Positions 26,601 to 36,633 of a stretch of 64,000 nucleotides of DNA are shown one piece after another. The stretch lies in assembly GCA_020726505.1 (NCBI GenBank), contig JAHLEZ010000004.1, positions 1,922,001 to 1,986,000 on the forward strand, written 5' to 3'. Made by a program: the position numbers and the translations under genes. Each line of letters starts with the position of its first letter. The stretch's first letter is position 1. The notes under the pieces are model-generated. The model had not been told where the DNA came from, did no database searches, and saw only the letters and a list, made by a program, of their open reading frames with translations. Source of the DNA: Leptodontidium sp. MPI-SDFR-AT-0119 (taxonomy: Eukaryota; Ascomycota; Leotiomycetes; Helotiales; Leptodontidiaceae).

Positions 26601-28100
26601 GACGTTGATTGAGTGGTCGTACTAGTTTAGACGTCAGCTCTTGCTCTCAAAGCAAATTTTTGAGGAGATACGCACATCTGTTGGGCTGAGGCGTCTCAGC
26701 ACCTCGAAGCGAAGCGAGTCATTCTCGTTCGATTCTGATTGCCACGCTCTTTGAAACGACAGAATCGAATTGCCCCATTTGGATGATCGCTTCCTTAGAC
26801 CTCGGTCATGTGGCATGTGTCGGAGGACATCGTCGTTCGCAGCTTTGAGCAAGTCCAGGACTTTGGTATTGTTAACAAAATCCATCCGGAGCACGAGACT
26901 GCTGATAAACAGCCCGACAGCTTCGGGCATTCCTGGCAATTTCGTTTGCCTTCCAGACGTGATATATGAAAATGAAATGTCCTCTTTCAGAGCAAAAGCT
27001 CGAAGAACCATGCCCCATGCAACCTGGCACACATTCACCACGGTAATCCCGTGATCATGACAGAACTTGCGTGTCTTGTCAGGAGATATGTGCAGCTTTT
27101 CTTGCAGCCTGTGAAGACCAGTCTTAGGTTTGTTGACGACGTTATTGCCTGCGAGATAAGTCTCTTCGGCACCGTGCAAGTAAGCCCTCCAAAAGTCTTC
27201 GGTGATATCGTCAACGAGTTGGTTCTCAGCGAGCGCGAAATCTGCATGACGCAAAGACTGGTCGAGAGAAAGCTCGCCAGAGAATGCATTACAAAGGTCC
27301 CGGAGGATGATACCAGCGGAACGGCCATCCACTATAGCATGAGAAATGTTCAATTTGAGCATAACTTGACTTGGAGTCATCTGGGCAAGGTAAATTTGGT
27401 GGGGTATTTCCGCAACGGAGTCGTGGACGACTTGGTCTTGGTCGATCTGGCTCTCGTGTTGTAAGATGGTTATAGACGGTTGCACTTGATCCCACACAAC
27501 CTGATCAAAAGTACCTTGGCGCTCTGTACTCTCCATGAAGGTTGTGCGAAGGCTAGGATGACGGCTCACGACCGAGCGCCATGAATTTGCGAGATCATTG
27601 GCGGACAGAGGGTCTTGATGCCGTGTGCGAGCCGTGATTGTGAAGCTGCAGTGATAAGCTGCTGGGTGGACAGCCTGACTGATGAGGATTCGATTCTGCA
27701 TAACCGAGCAGGGTCCAATGCTATCAACATGACCGAGTGAGTGTGGTGCGACGGCTTTGAGCTGAGTGAAGAGAGCAAGCTCGTCGTCCGAGTGCTGAGA
27801 ATCCCCGTCGGAGCTCTGGGATTCGTTGAGTGATGGAACGCTCGGCAGGGTACTGTTGGGGAGAGTCCTGGCAACGAGCTCGTCAAGAAGCTCGGACAGA
27901 TTCTCGTGTTGCAGAATATCGACTATATCGGCCTGAATACCGCGAGCATGGCACCTAGCCATGAACTGGATAGCGAAGAGAGAGTCGCCACCATGAGCCA
28001 AAAATGATCTGTCCATCTGCAAGTCGTCTGGATGAACATTTAGGGCTAAGGCAAGCTCGCTGCGCATGGCAGCGTGCAAGGAATTCTCGTCTAGAATCAT
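10016..28100 (-). CDS. Tetramodular NRPS, T-C-A-T-E-C-A-T-E-C-A-T-C-A-T-CT
   Basis: Giant nonribosomal peptide synthetase, ten exons by eye: 28100-26676, 26621-25872, 25810-25528, 25462-25106, 25045-18419, 18353-16593, 16511-16111, 15993-15600, 15546-12617, 12538-10016. Sum 17451 nt, 5816 aa, in frame throughout. Domain order was read from motifs: five carrier Ser sites (four GGDS, last GADS), four A domains with YTSGSTG and GK, two E domains (HHLVxDxMSWR, EGHGR), four C domains and a terminal CT domain. The first T has no A domain before it, so the starter must come in trans. There is no thioesterase or reductase; release is assigned to CT, which in fungal NRPSs usually macrocyclises. The start MILDEN (28100) is the first Met before the T domain; an in-frame ATG near 28268 is possible but adds UTR-like sequence. 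Confidence 0.93.
14700..18250 (-). other. NRPS module 3: C3-A3-T4
   Basis: C3 has the same SHALVDA core as C2 and also follows an E domain. A3 crosses introns 16512-16592, 15994-16110 and 15547-15599. Its pocket reads D V Q S I M S I Y K, identical to A1. T4 has FFHTGGDSL. No E domain follows, so residue 3 is expected to stay L. Confidence 0.8.
18300..22960 (-). other. NRPS module 2: C2-A2-T3-E2
   Basis: C2 (about 22960-21620) follows an E domain, so it should be a DCL type; its core reads SHALVDA, with Gly of HHxxxDG changed to Ala. A2 pocket by eye: D V Q S I L A I Q K. T3 has FLSYGGDSI, matching T2. E2 has HHLVVDLMSWR and EGHGR, so residue 2 should be D. A single uninterrupted 6.6-kb exon covers E1-C2-A2-T3-E2. 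Confidence 0.8.
23000..26440 (-). other. NRPS module 1: A1-T2-E1
   Basis: A1 runs across introns 25811-25871, 25463-25527 and 25046-25105. Pocket residues aligned by eye to GrsA positions 235-331 plus Lys517: D V Q S I M S I Y K. T2 has FLSYGGDSI. E1 has HHLVIDLMSWR, EGHGR and a GWFTT segment, all expected for an active epimerase, so residue 1 should be D. The monomer cannot be named from the code with confidence; the pocket is largely non-polar. Confidence 0.8.
26550..28100 (-). other. NRPS loading part: T1 and C1
   Basis: T1 carries FLAHGGDSL (about 27980-28010), an intact phosphopantetheine site. C1 follows at about 27730-26550 with SHAIVDG, the second His and Asp of the HHxxxDG motif retained. 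A carrier followed by an active-looking condensation domain, with no A domain, matches the acyl-loading start of echinocandin and emericellamide synthetases (established for EcdA and EasA). That this T1 receives a fatty acyl group is inferred. Confidence 0.8.
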
Positions 28101-29272
28101 GATGACGACGATAAATGATATGATTTGAAGCTGGGAGTAAAGCACCAAAGAAGTTCGCTTAGGTAGATGTCGAACTATGCAGCTTGTCAACAATGAAGTT
28201 TGTGAACAATTGAACTGACGAGAATCACAATTGAAGTGAGAGTCTGGCTTCCAAAGCTGCAGATACATAAAATTGGGATACCATAACTGCAAGATGCCGT
28301 TGGCTTACCATGTAGTCGGTCTCAGGATTGACGACTCAGGTTCCGTCAGCGGTGAGGAATGCAGGATTACCCCAATCATGCTGTGATGAATGTGATAAAT
28401 GAAGATGCAGGATTTGCCCACCAGTCAAAGTCACGGATCCCGCAAGGCTATGATCAGCAAGGCTGCGATTTTAACCTCCTTACTATCCTAGATAGATGCT
28501 CCGTCTCAGATATCGTTGCACGCATACCTATTAGCTGAATCTCCCGCCCCCCTTAGCCGCAGGATCCTGTGGTTCGGTGCGATCCCCGCCAGGATCCTGA
28601 GCCACGATCCTGGAATGGGAGATACATTTCAACCATTCTCAATGATTCTGTTGCAAGCCCTGACAGAAACTGAGGGCAATGACTTGGAGGCTGTGAATGT
28701 AACTGTGCATGAACTCATGCAGGGAGATCTTGAGAAGTTGAGATGAGTTGAGTAGAGACTAAGTAGGTAGTCGGAGGAATGTTAATTCCCGAGCCACGCT
28801 AGTGAGTGGCCGCCCACGTGTAAACTCGCCTCTTTTGGCCGAGGAGTTAGCTTGGTTGGGCACGAATACGAATACGAGGTACGAGGATTTGCCTGCCTGC
28901 CACTCTTCACTGTGAACCTACATAATGTAACCATCATCAAATCAACGATGCATGAAACCGCTGAAGTGGAATTATATTGGTGCATAGTCGGCAACGGAAG
29001 GTACATAGTAATGATATCACGGGTGCACAAGGTCTCCAGAAACGGACGAAATCTCCAGACTAAGCGTTCAAGCCCTCTGCACTGAAATATTGTCTTTGTT
29101 TGGAAGCCCGGAAGGATACAATTTCTCCTGAACATCTCTTTTATCTGATTACTTCAGATATTCCACCCTTGGAAACGACTGTATACCCTAGAAGTCGTCC
29201 TCGACCAATGAACTGTAGTCTAGAATTCAAATTCAAATTCTTCGACTGACCAACACCCCGTGTCACCCGCAC
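28101..29272. promoter_or_regulatory. NRPS promoter region with TGCAGGAT words and CAGGATCCTG palindromes
   Basis: Upstream of the NRPS and downstream of the SDR. TGCAGGAT occurs at 28360 and 28406, and CAGGATCCTG at 28560-28569 and 28590-28599, exactly 30 bp apart. A further half site, GATCCTGG, lies at 28606. All are 260-520 bp upstream of the NRPS start codon, a plausible position for activator sites. No gene is supported here. Confidence 0.55.
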
Positions 29273-30308
29273 CTATGCTTTCACCGATGACCCGATTTCA
29301 GGCACATCCTTCTTGAGTGCACCAACGATCTCAGCCCATACCTGCTTTTGCAACTTGGAGCCTTGCTCCCCCTTTAACATCGGCGCTGGTCTGGTACAAA
29401 CTGTCAGTAACTCACGACGTGTACTCTTTTGGTGGCGGTCAAACATACTCTTCAATAATATCGTCACGCCAAAATCCTCCATGCCCTTGCTTGCCGGTCG
29501 TAGTACCGCTGATATACGTCCTGGCACCCTGCTCCGTGGTCTTGTTGACAAAGTTGTTGATGATCCAGAAGAAGGGCTTCGTATACCACGGATAGCTCCT
29601 CATGATATTTGACTGAGTACCGCCGGGACAGACGGAAGTAATGAAGACGTTTGGCTCGCCGTCTTTGCCCACACCTTCCTGTTCCACAAGACCCGCCAGG
29701 CCGTACATGAGGAACAACTTGGAAATTCCGTACGCTTGAAAGGACGAGAAGTTGTTATTGTACTCCAATAGAGTCTGCTTTCCAGTAGGATCGGAGTTGA
29801 CTTTCGAGACCATGTAATGGTTACTGCTGCTGACTAGTTCGAGCACCGGAGTGAATGACTTCGTCTTGCTGCTCTTCAACTTTGGGAGTAAGAGCAAGCT
29901 CAAAAGCAAGGTTGATAACGCGTTGCACTGGAGAGAAGTCTCCCATCCGTATGTGGAAAGCGCATGTTGTGACGGCTGGATACCGGCATTAAGAACCGCG
30001 ATGTCCAAGTGGTCGAGTTCCTTGTTGGCTCGCGCTGCAAAGGTTTTGATGCTGTCATAGGACATCATGTCGAGCTGCCAGACTTCAATGCAATTCTTGC
30101 GGCCAGTCTTGGCTTCGATTTGTGATTTCGCATCTTCACCCTTCTTGATAGATCGGACGGCTAAGATCACGCGGTCTGCGCCGAGTTGCACAAACTTGAG
30201 TGAGGCCTCGAATCCTACACCTGAGTTTGCTCCAGTGACGATGACATGGCGGCTTTTGAAAGAAGGCTTCGTATCCTCAGGGGGGTTGTACCTTCCTTTA
30301 GAACCCAT
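29273..30308 (-). CDS. Short-chain dehydrogenase/reductase
   Basis: NAD(P)-dependent oxidoreductase with a Rossmann fold, two exons by eye: 30308-29449 and 29390-29273, 325 aa. Cofactor motif TGANSGVG at 25-32, NAG at 107-109, SSSN near 160 and catalytic YGISK at 193-197 are all present, so it should be active. Its length and spacing resemble the retinol-dehydrogenase-like fungal SDRs. It starts 414 bp from P450 A in divergent orientation, and their shared promoter carries the cluster word, so co-regulation is likely. A role in tailoring the peptide or its acyl part is inferred; the substrate is unknown. Confidence 0.88.
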
Positions 30309-30722
30309 TGTGAAAACTGCTTTCTATGGCGGAGATGGTGGATCGGAAAGAGTTTGAATTATTTCGTTGTGAGTATGGTGACAAAAGTGATATTCACTCT
30401 GACGAGCCGGAAACAATCACAGAAACAGGCCATACTTTGTATTGAGTCGATGTACGGTTAATCGTCTCAGTAAAGCTGTATGCCAGGATTCATATTTCCG
30501 GCCCAAGGTTGTCCCGTTGTTGAAATGCTGAGGATGGGACAACCGAGCTGCCTTGAGCGGAGAAATACGTATCCGAGGATCCTAACTTATAATCCTACAA
30601 TCCTGCCGCATTGAGTAAGGCTTCAAAGTAAGTATCCACATGCAGCACCCGATATAGTCTGTAGCTCACCTACCTTCAGTTGATAAGGATTATACTCACT
30701 CACAGTCATCAATAATCAAAGC
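30309..30722. promoter_or_regulatory. Divergent SDR / P450 A promoter with AGGAT words
   Basis: Contains CCAGGATT at 30483-30490, AGGATCCT at 30576-30583, AATCCTAC at 30591 and AATCCTGC (reverse complement of GCAGGATT) near 30599-30606. These match the words found upstream of the NRPS and of the ligase/P450 B pair. Confidence 0.5.
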
Positions 30723-32560
30723 ATGGGGCTCCCAGTATTCGAAAGGCTCCCGCCTCCAACATCTGTTCAATTTCTGGGCCCTCTCATTGCTATTATCTTT
30801 GTCGGCGGCTACCTCCTTCGCCGTGCTCTACTTCCAAAGCCAATTCCTGGTGTCCCCTACAGAAAAGCCAATGCTGAGAAATTCTTCGGCAATGGGCTCG
30901 AAATGCTGGCATGGAAGAAGGAACATGGCGAGATGTTCGGCTACTTAGCTGAAATGGCCATGGAGCTCAATGCACCCATCTTCCAGATCTTCGTTCATCC
31001 ACTCTCAAAACCATGGGTGGTTATTGCAGACACCCGCGAGTCAAATGATATCATGGCGCGAAGAACGAGCAGAGACTTCGACCGTTCCAAGTTTTTGGGA
31101 GACCTCTTGTCATCTCTTTCACCAGAGTTCCATTTCCACATGCCTACCGGTGATCGGTGGAAAGCGCATCGAAAACTCGTAGCCGATACTATGTCCCCAG
31201 CCTTTCTAAGTGAAGTCGCGGGCCCACAGATGTGGGAGTCTACAATGAAAGCAATCGAGCTCTGGCGAGTCAAAGAACGACTGGCTGAGGGTCGACCCTT
31301 TTCGATATCAGAGGATCTCCGCAAGGCAGCTTTTGAGATTATCTGGACCGCCACCTTCGGCTTCGAGACTGGTGCCATGAAGGTTCAGTCAGATCTACTT
31401 TCGTCCTTGCCAAAATTTCAAAACCTACCAGACATCGATCAAGAAGTCGATTTCCCGGTCGCAGCAGATCCGCCTATCTTCAAGGCCGGCCTCATGCTTA
31501 ACGATACCTTGCAAAGTGGAATCCAATCTCTTTTCCCCAGACTGCACCTCTTCTTGGCATACAACGTTGTCCCTTCGCTGCGTGCTGCGCGCAAACTCAA
31601 AGACCGAGTGATTGAAAGCGAAGCGAAGAAGGCAATCGAAAAGTTCTCCACCAAGACAGACGTAAAATGGGAAGACCAGGGCAACTTGCGACGATATATG
31701 AAGAGCGCAATGGATATTGTGATTGCTCGAGAACTACAGAGTGCTCGAAAAGAAGGCCGTGCACCGGATCCTCTGAGCCGTGTCGTCCAAGACGAGCTCT
31801 TCAGTTTCATGCTCGCTGGGAACGAAATCTACACATTGGCCGTTTGGACATTGAAATTCCTCACCGCTCACCAGGATGTCCAAACTAGACTCCGTCAAGA
31901 ACTTCAAGATCAATTGAAGCCCAGGTCGGAAATGGGCGTTTCGCCCTCTGCTTCCGAAATTGGCTCAGCCAAGCTACCTTATTTCGATGCTGTCTTAGAA
32001 GAATCACTCCGCTGCGGTGAGATTACTCAAACCAACATCCGGACAACTCAGCATGACGTGACTATCCTGGGCCACCTGGTCCCCAAAGACACGGAAGTGT
32101 TGATGCTGAACAACGGACCTGGTGTCTTCATGCCCTTACTTCACGTTGACGACAGTATCAGGTCGGAGAGCTCGAGAGCCGCAATAGAAAAGATTGGGGA
32201 GTGGGATCTAGAAGGCATGCGGACTTTCAATCCTGGGAGATGGCTTGTCGATGACGGCGAAGGGCATATCTCATTCAACCCTTCTGCTGGACCAAGGCAT
32301 TCATTTGGAGCTGGCCCGAGGGGCTGTTTTGGTAAGTACAAAATTGGCTGTTCACGTCGTCTCATTTTCACAGTTTGCTAACCCATTGCTTTGGCATAGG
32401 CCGCAAGTGGGCTTCACTCGAGCTCAGGATCATGGTCGTTCTGATCATTTGGAACTTCAAACTCGAGCCAATACCTGAACCGCTTTCTAGCTTCAAGCCT
32501 AAACCCGGGCTTGCACACAGGCCGGAGATGGCATTTGTACGCCTCACAGCTCTGGGATGA
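30723..32560 (+). CDS. Cytochrome P450 A, membrane-anchored
   Basis: Heme-thiolate monooxygenase, two exons (30723-32331, 32400-32560), 589 aa. An N-terminal hydrophobic segment near residues 20-35 predicts ER anchoring. ExxR is at 427-430. The heme loop FGAGPRGCFG is at 528-537, with ligand Cys535. The I-helix reads AGNEIYT (365-371) where related P450s have AGHETTA-like sequence: the acid is kept, but the conserved Thr is Ile. That may alter oxygen activation. It probably oxidises the acyl chain or the peptide; substrate unknown. It is divergent from the SDR, with cluster words in the shared promoter. Confidence 0.9.
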
Positions 32561-33772
32561 TAAGCTTGTATCCAGTTGTGAGCGGAATAACACTTTTGAG
32601 CAGAACCATTTCGCGAGGTGATGACCGGGATAAGAACACCTCGAGGTGGTTGAAAATGAAACGGTGTCATAGAATTACTAAAGCACATTTACTGCGCAAT
32701 ATTGAGGGCGAAAAATGTTTTCTAGTCCAGCAATGTCAACAACTTCCGAGCAATATCGAGACCTGCTTCGACCTGACCAGAACGGAGTGCAGGACAGCAG
32801 TGAATTTCACGATGCTCCCTCACTCCCGTGACCGATTCTCATAATAATTGACAAGTAGGTGACGAGCCCATTCGAACCTTTCTCCATGGATCGTTATAAC
32901 ATTGCCCCGACCCGCAGAAATATCAATTTCTTCCACTTCCCCCCTTAAAATTACGCGAGCCAATGAGCGAGACGCCCCATAAACAACCTTGAAGTAAGCG
33001 AAAATCCATGTTGACTATTGGTTCCTGGCCTCTTTTTGGCCGGTTTAGACAGCTGTATTGTTATGACTACTGTTTTTCCTGGTATGATTCGCAGTTGTCA
33101 GTGGAAAACTGTTGTAAAGTCCCGTGAAGTGGGATGGTTAGATGCCCCGCACCCGCGCCCCTGGCTGTGGGAATGGAGATCTAAACTCGAGGGATTGGTA
33201 TGCAGGATCTGAACGCGGGATTATAAATGAAGATGGTGTTTGGTATTAAAACAGGGTTGAACACAGGGTTGAACACAGGCATTTTAGGTGCCACGTAGGA
33301 TTTCCGAGGTGTGAGCCATCTTTTCGGATAATGAAGCGGAGAATTGTGCTAGAATTCAACATTCGACCCATGAAGTTGCAGCTATCCACTCTTACCATGT
33401 TGCTTACCAAAGACCAAAGGCATCGTAGTATTACTAAATCCTCATTCGGAGTTTTCTGGTATACAACAAAAGTCTGACGATGTAAGATCGGCGTATCGTG
33501 GTTTGCAGGATTCAGGATTGCAGGATCGTAAATTTTGAAGGGGCTGCATGGCCATGGCTGACGTAAAAGAAATTTTAGTAGTTGAAAATACCGAGCTAAT
33601 AATCGCAGACTCATTGCACAGAGAGTTCGCTGTGTGGCTTGATATTTTGAAGTTTAAACGGATTTGCTTTGCACCTCAAGATGGCTCGGAATAAGCAAGA
33701 CGAATACTTGTGACATAACGAACAGCTTTATTGCACGGAGACTACTCGAAAACCTATATTACCACTGTCCCC
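32561..33772. other. Convergent spacer holding cluster regulatory words but no recognised gene
   Basis: Between the 3' ends of P450 A and the ligase. Holds TGCAGGATC at 33200 and a triple array at 33504-33527 (TGCAGGATT, TCAGGATT, TGCAGGATC overlapping). Also two copies of a 12-bp repeat (GGGTTGAACACA) near 33254-33277. Open frames up to about 120 codons exist on the minus strand but show no family features. Confidence 0.45.
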
Positions 33773-35830
33773 TCAATATTCCATCTTCAAACGAGCTCCA
33801 GCTTCCATGTCCCTCAAATTGTACCGCGTCACCGCATCCCTGAGTTTCTTCTTCAATACCTTTCCAGCCTGACTCTTGGGCAAATCTTCAACAAAACAAA
33901 CTCGCTGACGCAACCAATGACTTTCGTCAAGTTGGCTCTGAACATGTTGCTCAAGATCTAGTAGAAGTCCCTTGTACTCCTCTGCTGTCAAATCTTGATT
34001 ACCGGCAATTACGAAAGCCAGTGGACGCTCGCCTGCCACTTCGTCTTCAACGCCAACAATTGCTGCGTCATTGACGGCGGGATGCAGGCGGAGAATATTC
34101 TCGATGGTCGATGGGCTGACTTGGAGACCCTAAGATGATACGTGAGCCAAGCCCCTTTCTGTTTAAGGCAAATATTCCAAAATACGGTAACATACCTTCA
34201 CTTTAATCAGATCTTTCACTCTGTCGACCAGGAAGAGATGCTCGTTGCCGTCTATTCCTTTCCGGAAAAATCCAATGTCACCGGTGGGCAGCCACCCACT
34301 AACTAAGAACCTGGCGTCCTCCTCCTCGCTCTCTCCAAGATACCCGGGAATTCGAGTAGGCGACTTGAGATAGAGTTCACCAGGGACTTCGTGCTCGGTG
34401 ACCTCCCCACCGTCTGCATCGATCAGTCGGGCCTTCACAGAAGGCAAAAGCAATCCGCTCGATCCAGGTGCAACATCTGTGGCTGGAGTCAAAGTTACCG
34501 GAGATACACATTCGGTCAGTCCTAGGGACGTTTGGTCAGTATTCTTGCATTGTGGAAGCTACCATGAAGGCAAACTCACCATAGCCTGCAAGAATCTTCC
34601 ATGAAGGTTGCAAAGCATAGATCTTCTTTGAAAGACTGTCGCTGCATGCAGCTGCACCCATGATGATCTCCCGAATAGAGGAAAGGTTGAATATCTTGAA
34701 GAGGATAGGGTTGTTTGCCAGAGCAGCCACGACGGGGGGTACCTTAATGAACTGTCAGCTGTCCGACCGTGGAAGTTTTTACGACGGATTGGTGTGCTCT
34801 AAGGAAAGTGACTTACAAGATACAATCTCTCGATGCCATAGTCTTGGACAGACTTAAGCATCAATTGCATATTGAAATTGGTGTGCAGAATAGTGGTATT
34901 TCCTCTGAAGATCTCTGAATGGGTGAGAACAAGTCCGAAGCCGTGACTTAGAGGCAGAACTCCCAGGGCTACTTCAGGGGTGACTGATTTCACCTCGCTC
35001 TCAAAAACACATACTTGAAGGATGTTGGCAATAATGTTGGCGTGTGTGATACGAGCAAGTCTCTGGATAATTTGTCAGCAAAGAAAATGGAGGAGTGCTC
35101 GAGACAGTCAGCCATACCTGTCTTCCAGAAGTGCCACTCGTTGCACATAGGTATGCGGTTTCATTGAATGTTTCCCCTTTGTACATCCATCTTTGATCAA
35201 GCCTTTTCAGACCTTGACCTTCTTCCAAAAGTTGTGGCAAGCTCTTGATGTTGACATTGAGAGTCTCTCGAAGGGCAGAGCTATCGGTGATGGAGTAGGT
35301 TTTTTCAGGTAATGCAGGAAGCTGGCCAAATATCTGTTTACAGACAGGTAGCAACTCTTCACAGACAAACAAAGCCTTCGAATTTGCTTTCTCCATGTGA
35401 GACACGATTTCAGGCACGCTCGTGGTGGGCTGGATGAGCAAGCAAGTACCGCCAATGCGATGCACTGCCCAGCATACGATGAGGAAGTCAATCTGGATTA
35501 TTCAGTTCCCTGCACGTATTGCTTCTGGAATAGAAGTGTCGGAAAGTTGGTGCATGTGAGGAGACCTACCGAGTTCAGGCACACCACACTAACCACCTTT
35601 GAACTTTCATCTGGTGACCACCCAAGATCCTGATACAAGGCCTCCGCAAGTACGTCCACTTTCTCGCTCATCTCTTCTGTAGTGCAGGTTCTGCCTGTGG
35701 AAGCATCGACGAGCGCTGGTCGAGCGCATCCCCCGGCACGTCTGCCATCAAGAACGAAGTCACCTACATTGGCCTTTGCTGAAATCCGAGGAGCAATGTC
35801 GGGGACCCAGGAGGGTGGTACGAAAACCAT
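33773..35830 (-). CDS. Acyl-CoA / acyl-AMP ligase (ANL family, 4CL-like)
   Basis: Adenylate-forming enzyme that activates a carboxylic acid with ATP. Six exons by eye: 35830-35570, 35492-35118, 35062-34817, 34742-34580, 34521-34196, 34129-33773, 575 aa. P-loop ATSGTSGRQ near 204-212, YGLTE near 347, PTGDIG, DRVKDLIKVKG near 447-458 and PKSQAGK with catalytic Lys about 547 are all present. No peroxisomal SKL-type C terminus: it ends KMEY. In echinocandin and emericellamide clusters a homologous ligase supplies the fatty acyl starter to the first T domain of the NRPS (established). The same role here is inferred from the free T1 and the neighbourhood. Divergent from P450 B. Confidence 0.9.
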
Positions 35831-36633
35831 TTTTTAATTTGCGGTGGAGATTTTATTTGTCCTAAGCTGCAAATATAGAGGTTGCCACAATTGAAGGCGA
35901 GGGGGGTTGGCTATGAATGTCGCAGGGTTTTCGTCTTTCCAGTCGCTCGCAAGGTGTTTGCCTAGACTTTTGGAAGTCAACCAGCTCAAACAAGCGGTGG
36001 ATTAAAGTATCCAATGCGATAAAATATGTGTGAGTAGAGCAGAACGAGTTCTTATACCAGAATATGTAAGTGAAAAGAGACACGGCGAATGTGAAGCAAG
36101 TCGTATAAGACTGGCAGACAGCAATGAGAAGAGCAGCGTTGTTACAGTAAAAATAGGCAAATCTGACACAGACCTAGCAGGATCGTCTGAATCCTACTGT
36201 AGGATCAATTTAGAGCCATAGAGTGGAGGGGGTCTCTGGAATTGCAGGATCGGGAAAGCTCTTTCTTGAGGGTGGTCGGGATAGGGAATGCAGGATTGCA
36301 AAAGAAAAAAAAGGAAAAAAAGAGGATCAATCAGCGCTAGGTGATTGTAGTACGATGTGTTCAGAGCTATCTTGGTAATGCAGTGTTATGTTCTCCACTG
36401 ATTCTGCCTCTGGAGCCCATAGGAAGTTCGCATTGGGTTATGTTCCTATGATAGGTGTTGTGGGCCTCCGAGCTGTGTACTCAGTAATAGTGAGAAGGGG
36501 TCGGCGGGCCAGTAATCTACCCGGCTGAAAGGCTTTGTTTTGCATGTGGTATTTTCCCTTTAATATCTGAAAGTTTCGGGTATTTAGTTTCCTGCTCTTT
36601 TCGCAGTCTGCTCGTCTGGCTGCTGCGTACGAC
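35831..36633. promoter_or_regulatory. Divergent ligase / P450 B promoter with TGCAGGAT words
   Basis: Contains GCAGGATCG at about 36177, an inverted repeat ATCCTA-CTG-TAGGAT at 36191-36205, TGCAGGATC at 36243-36251 and TGCAGGATTGCA at 36289-36300. The densest group lies 340-460 bp from the ligase start and 330-460 bp from P450 B. No gene otherwise. Confidence 0.55.

Noticed and set aside
28516..28746. 76-codon plus-strand ORF in the NRPS promoter
   Set aside because: It overlaps the CAGGATCCTG palindromes and shows no protein features.
33246..33614. 122-codon minus-strand ORF in the convergent spacer
   Set aside because: No motif, and its frame covers the TGCAGGAT array and a 12-bp tandem repeat; chance is more likely.
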